DNA from: an uncultured Kiloniellales bacterium
GTDB lineage: Bacteria > Pseudomonadota > Alphaproteobacteria > Kiloniellales > JAKSDN01
Direction of reading: 5' to 3'
Length of the DNA: 46,660 nucleotides
Assembly: GCA_947258885.1 (NCBI GenBank)
Contig: CAMYKD010000045.1
Coordinates: 1-46,660, forward strand
Below are positions 42,727 to 46,660 of the stretch, piece by piece. The translations under genes and the position numbers were made by a program. A model generated the notes under the pieces. The model saw nothing but the letters and a program-made list of their open reading frames with translations. It ran no database searches and was not told where the DNA came from. Position 1 is the first letter of the stretch, and every line of letters starts with the position of its first letter.

Positions 42727-43367
42727 AGGTCGGCGTCGTGATCTCGGGCCGGGGCAGCAACCTGCAGGCCCTGATCGAGGCCGCGCGCGATCCGGCCTAT
42801 CCGGCCGAGATCGTGCTGGTCGTCTCGAACGTGCCCGGCACCGGCGGCCTGGCGCGCGCCGAACAGGCAGGCATCCCGGCCGAAACGGTCGACCACCGCG
42901 GCTTCGTGGGCCGCCAGCCCTTCGAGGAAGCGCTCACCGGGACCCTGGAGCGCGCCGGCGTCGAGCTGGTCTGCCTGGCCGGTTTCATGCGCATCGTGAC
43001 CGAGGGCTTCATCGCGCACTGGCACGACCGCCTGATCAACATCCACCCCTCGCTGCTGCCGGCCTTCCCGGGGCTCGACACCCACGCCCGGGCGCTCGCC
43101 GCCGGGGTCAAGCTGGCCGGCTGCACGGTCCATTTCGTGCGCGCCGAGGTCGACCACGGGCCGATCGTCGGCCAGGCGGCGGTGCCGGTCCTGCCCGGCG
43201 ACACGGCCGACGCCCTGGCCGCCCGCGTGCTCGAGGCCGAGCACCGGCTGTTCCCCCTCTGCCTGCGCCTGGTCGCCGAGGGCCGGGTGCGGGTCGCCCA
43301 CGAGGCCACCGAGATCGACGGCCTCGGCCCGCCGGGGGCCCCGCTGATCAACCCGGCGCCGGAGTGA
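42714..43367 (+). CDS. purN: phosphoribosylglycinamide formyltransferase
   Basis: 217 residues. The ATG at 42714 lies inside the end of purM, giving a 13-base overlap and translational coupling. Motifs of the formyl-tetrahydrofolate-dependent enzyme: [17 protein letters not shown] (phosphate loop), [29 protein letters not shown] (catalytic Asn-His) and [16 protein letters not shown] with the catalytic Asp. It formylates GAR in purine synthesis. The C-terminal ~30 residues are a short lineage tail. Confidence 0.95.
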   Translation: MARLKVGVVISGRGSNLQALIEAARDPAYPAEIVLVVSNVPGTGGLARAEQAGIPAETVDHRGFVGRQPFEEALTGTLERAGVELVCLAGFMRIVTEGFIAHWHDRLINIHPSLLPAFPGLDTHARALAAGVKLAGCTVHFVRAEVDHGPIVGQAAVPVLPGDTADALAARVLEAEHRLFPLCLRLVAEGRVRVAHEATEIDGLGPPGAPLINPAPE

Positions 43368-43433
43368 GGCTTGCGGTGCGCAGCCGCAGCCGCTAATTAG
43401 AATGCCGGTTTGCAGTCAGGGGAAGAGGAACGC

Positions 43434-43556
43434 ATGCCCGACGACCATATGCTGCACGAGCACCAGAAGGCTTGGCACGGCTTCGTCAAGCTGATGACCT
43501 ACTCGACCGCCGCCGTCATCGTCACCCTGGTCCTCATGGCGATCTTCCTGCTCTGA
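43434..43556 (+). CDS. aa3-type cytochrome c oxidase subunit IV
   Basis: A 40-residue protein. ATG 43434 has GGGGAAGAGG upstream, and TAGAAT at 43398-43403 may be a -10 box. The sequence HEHQKAWHGFVKLMTYSTAA followed by VIVTLVLMAIFLL is the H-x3-W-x2-F pattern plus one membrane helix of the small bacterial subunit IV (COX4_pro_2 type) found in alphaproteobacterial aa3 oxidases. It is away from the main oxidase genes, as is common for this subunit. The high agreement of the 13-residue motif and single helix makes the call firm despite the size. Confidence 0.85.
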   Translation: MPDDHMLHEHQKAWHGFVKLMTYSTAAVIVTLVLMAIFLL

Positions 43557-43697
43557 GCGCGGGTCTTTCGTAGTCCCTCAGACGTTGGGCGGGCGCCTCC
43601 GCGCCCTTGGCTTCGCTCGCACGAGCGCGCGGGGCCGCAGTCGCGGCCCTTGGGGGCTATTCGCAAGGGCACCGGGGCCCTCGGCCTGACCCACATG

Positions 43698-43797
43698 CCC
43701 TCACCCTCCCACTTCGTGGGCCCCTCCCTCTCCCGGTGGGAGAGGGACCTTGGCGCGTCTGGCTCCCTCTCCCATCGGGAGAGGGTCGGGGTGAGGG
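43698..43797. repeat. 100-bp palindromic repeat with two CCCTCTCCC/GGGAGAGGG hairpins
   Basis: Outer arms CCCTCACC (43698) and GGTGAGGG (43797) enclose two perfect hairpins, each CCCTCTCCC, three-base loop, GGGAGAGGG, at 43726-43746 and 43765-43785. Repeats of this type occur between genes in many high-GC proteobacteria. It lies between the 3' end of the oxidase subunit gene and the 3' end of ndk, where it may also act as a bidirectional terminator. The rest of 43557-43847 has no recognised gene. Confidence 0.75.
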
Positions 43798-43847
43798 CGG
43801 GTTGTTTGCCCGTCTGCATCCGGGCCTCAAGGCGAGGCCGGAGCGGC

Positions 43848-44270
43848 TCAGCCGACGATTTCGTCGTCCGGAAAGAAGAAGGCGATCTCGATCGCGGCGT
43901 TCTCGGGGGAGTCCGAGCCGTGTACCGAGTTGGCCTCGATCGATTCGGCGAACTCGGCGCGGATCGTGCCCGGCGCCGCCTCGGCCGGGTTGGTCGCGCC
44001 CATGACCTCGCGGTTCCTCTCGACCGCCTTCTCGCCCTCCAGCACCTGCACCACGACCGGGCCGGAGGTCATGAAGGCGCAGAGGTCGGCGTAGAACGGC
44101 CGCTCGCGATGCACCTCGTAGAAGCCTTCGGCCTGTTCGCGGGTGAGCCGAACGCGCTTCTGGGCGACGATCCTCAGGCCCGCCGCCTCCAGCATGGCGT
44201 TGACCTTGCCGGTGATGTTCCGGCGCGTCGCGTCCGGCTTGATGATCGACAGCGTCCTCTCGACGGCCAT
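43848..44270 (-). CDS. ndk: nucleoside diphosphate kinase
   Basis: 140 residues, the normal length. Starts [18 protein letters not shown] and carries the active-site His in [13 protein letters not shown], plus the nucleotide-contact residues in [17 protein letters not shown]. It transfers gamma phosphate between nucleoside di- and triphosphates. Single gene on the minus strand, convergent with the oxidase subunit gene and divergent from the ABC-F gene. Confidence 0.96.
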   Translation of the reverse strand: MAVERTLSIIKPDATRRNITGKVNAMLEAAGLRIVAQKRVRLTREQAEGFYEVHRERPFYADLCAFMTSGPVVVQVLEGEKAVERNREVMGATNPAEAAPGTIRAEFAESIEANSVHGSDSPENAAIEIAFFFPDDEIVG

Positions 44271-44350
44271 GGCATGGGTCCCCCAACAATCCGAGTCGCG
44301 GGCGGCCTTATAGCGGCTTTGCCCCGAACCGGCAATGGGGCGGCAATGGC

Positions 44351-44443
44351 GGAAGAAATTGGGGTCGGACCCCATTTCCCCCCTTTTCCGCGGAGGCGCC
44401 GGCCCAGCGTTCGAGAAAATGGGGTCTGACCCCAATTTCTTCC
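44351..44443. repeat. inverted pair of GGGGTC palindromes (REPIN-like)
   Basis: Two palindromes, GAAATTGGGGTC-G-GACCCCATTTCC (44355-44378) and GAAAATGGGGTC-T-GACCCCAATTTC (44415-44439), lie about 36 bases apart. The first is an inverted copy of the second: GGAAGAAATTGGGGTC at the left end recurs exactly as reverse complement at the right end. A pair of oppositely oriented REP palindromes is the layout called REPIN. It sits between ndk and the ABC-F gene and shares its core with the repeats at 17800-18007. Confidence 0.75.
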
Positions 44444-44544
44444 GACCGGGGGCCTAGGCCGGGTGGCCGCGCCCGGCGTCTGAGGGACCACGAAGGACTC
44501 TCCCCGCCTTTCCGCCCCACCCCGGCCCGTGCTATCTCCCCGCC

Positions 44545-46440
<1,896 letters not shown>

Positions 46441-46466
46441 AGTGGCGGCCCGACGCCCCCTTTGGA

Positions 46467-46579
46467 GCAAACGAGCCCATGCACGGTAAATGATCATTCG
46501 ATTTCAATAGGTTAGAGGCCATTCGGGGTTGCGGCCTCGTCTCGTAAACCTTTGAAAACAAAGAAATTTCACCACAGAG
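46467..46579 (-). repeat. dispersed ~112-bp repeat, copy 2
   Basis: Minus-strand copy of the sequence at 21071-21182. Reading on the minus strand it begins CTCTGTGGTGAAATTTC and ends ATGGGCTCGTTTGCTCC. Conserved blocks are at both ends and around CCTATTGA/CCCATTGA, while the middle is more divergent. It lies 26 bases after the ABC-F gene stop. Confidence 0.65.
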
Positions 46580-46588
46580 ATGGGGTGT

Positions 46589-46634
46589 CCCGGCTTGGAG
46601 CCGGGGTGTTCGGTATTGGGGGTGGTTGTCCCCC
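46589..46634. other. two hairpins at the right edge of the window
   Basis: CCCGGCT-TGG-AGCCGGG at 46589-46605 and GGGGG-N7-CCCCC at 46618-46634. No T-run follows either. They may be part of a repeat or element continuing beyond the window; 46635-46660 shows nothing further. Confidence 0.4.
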
Positions 46635-46660
46635 GAGCCGGACGGTTCAAAGCTGGAAGC

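Overview
The window looks like the chromosome of a high-GC alphaproteobacterium, most plausibly a Rhodospirillales/Kiloniellales-type lineage. The supporting signs are the strong G/C bias at third codon positions, a short DnaA paralogue of the HdaA type, a tiny aa3-type cytochrome oxidase subunit IV, a DUF2066 protein, a proteobacterial YcgN-like cysteine-cluster protein, and the gene set aspS, rnd, ppx, ppk1, hdaA, AI-2E-type permease, pgsA-like, purM, purN, ndk, which alphaproteobacteria often keep close together. The species cannot be named from the sequence. No tRNA, rRNA or CRISPR array was found.

Layout, left half. 1-3586 (minus strand) holds a Tat-exported solute-binding protein, a second binding protein (ABC_sub_bind type) and the start of a membrane sensor cut by the window edge. 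No transporter subunits are seen with them, so they look like a ligand-sensing cassette; this part is visibly more A/T-rich than the rest. 3921-8924 is a complete five-gene branched-chain-amino-acid-type ABC transporter (livK-like, livH, livM, livG, livF), tightly coupled, with a strong hairpin after the binding-protein gene. 9221-11542 has two small unknown proteins and a patatin-like lipoprotein. 11559-13609 is a divergent pair of AmmeMemoRadiSam genes (radical SAM enzyme and MEMO-like protein B). 13660-17684 holds a large ACP / acyl-AMP ligase / acyltransferase fusion, a REC-PilZ protein and a small conserved protein. 18021-20772 holds an agmatine deiminase homologue whose catalytic Cys is Gly, a PA2779-family protein and a class I methyltransferase. 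An IS3-type transposase remnant and dispersed repeats follow.

Layout, right half. The conserved block begins with a YcgN-like gene and aspS (minus), but accessory material interrupts it: a tandem pair of paralogous secreted proteins of unknown family (24158-26594, A/T-rich), then rnd, then a radical SAM protein, a SHOCT protein, a Met/His/Gly-rich exported protein and a two-component system whose sensor has a Met/His-rich periplasmic stretch. After that come ppk1-ppx, an SDR oxidoreductase, hdaA, an AI-2E-family permease and a pgsA-like gene (all minus), a 272-bp palindromic MITE-like element, a DUF2066 gene, purM-purN (plus), the oxidase subunit, ndk and an Uup-type ABC-F ATPase.

The most notable single observations are an apparent ATA start codon for purM behind a good ribosome-binding site; the agmatine deiminase homologue with its nucleophilic Cys replaced; a MITE-like element wedged between two genes; a 112-bp repeat present twice in the window; GGGGTC palindromes in several places, one pair arranged like a REPIN; a paired-binding-protein sensory cassette; and the tandem unknown secreted family.
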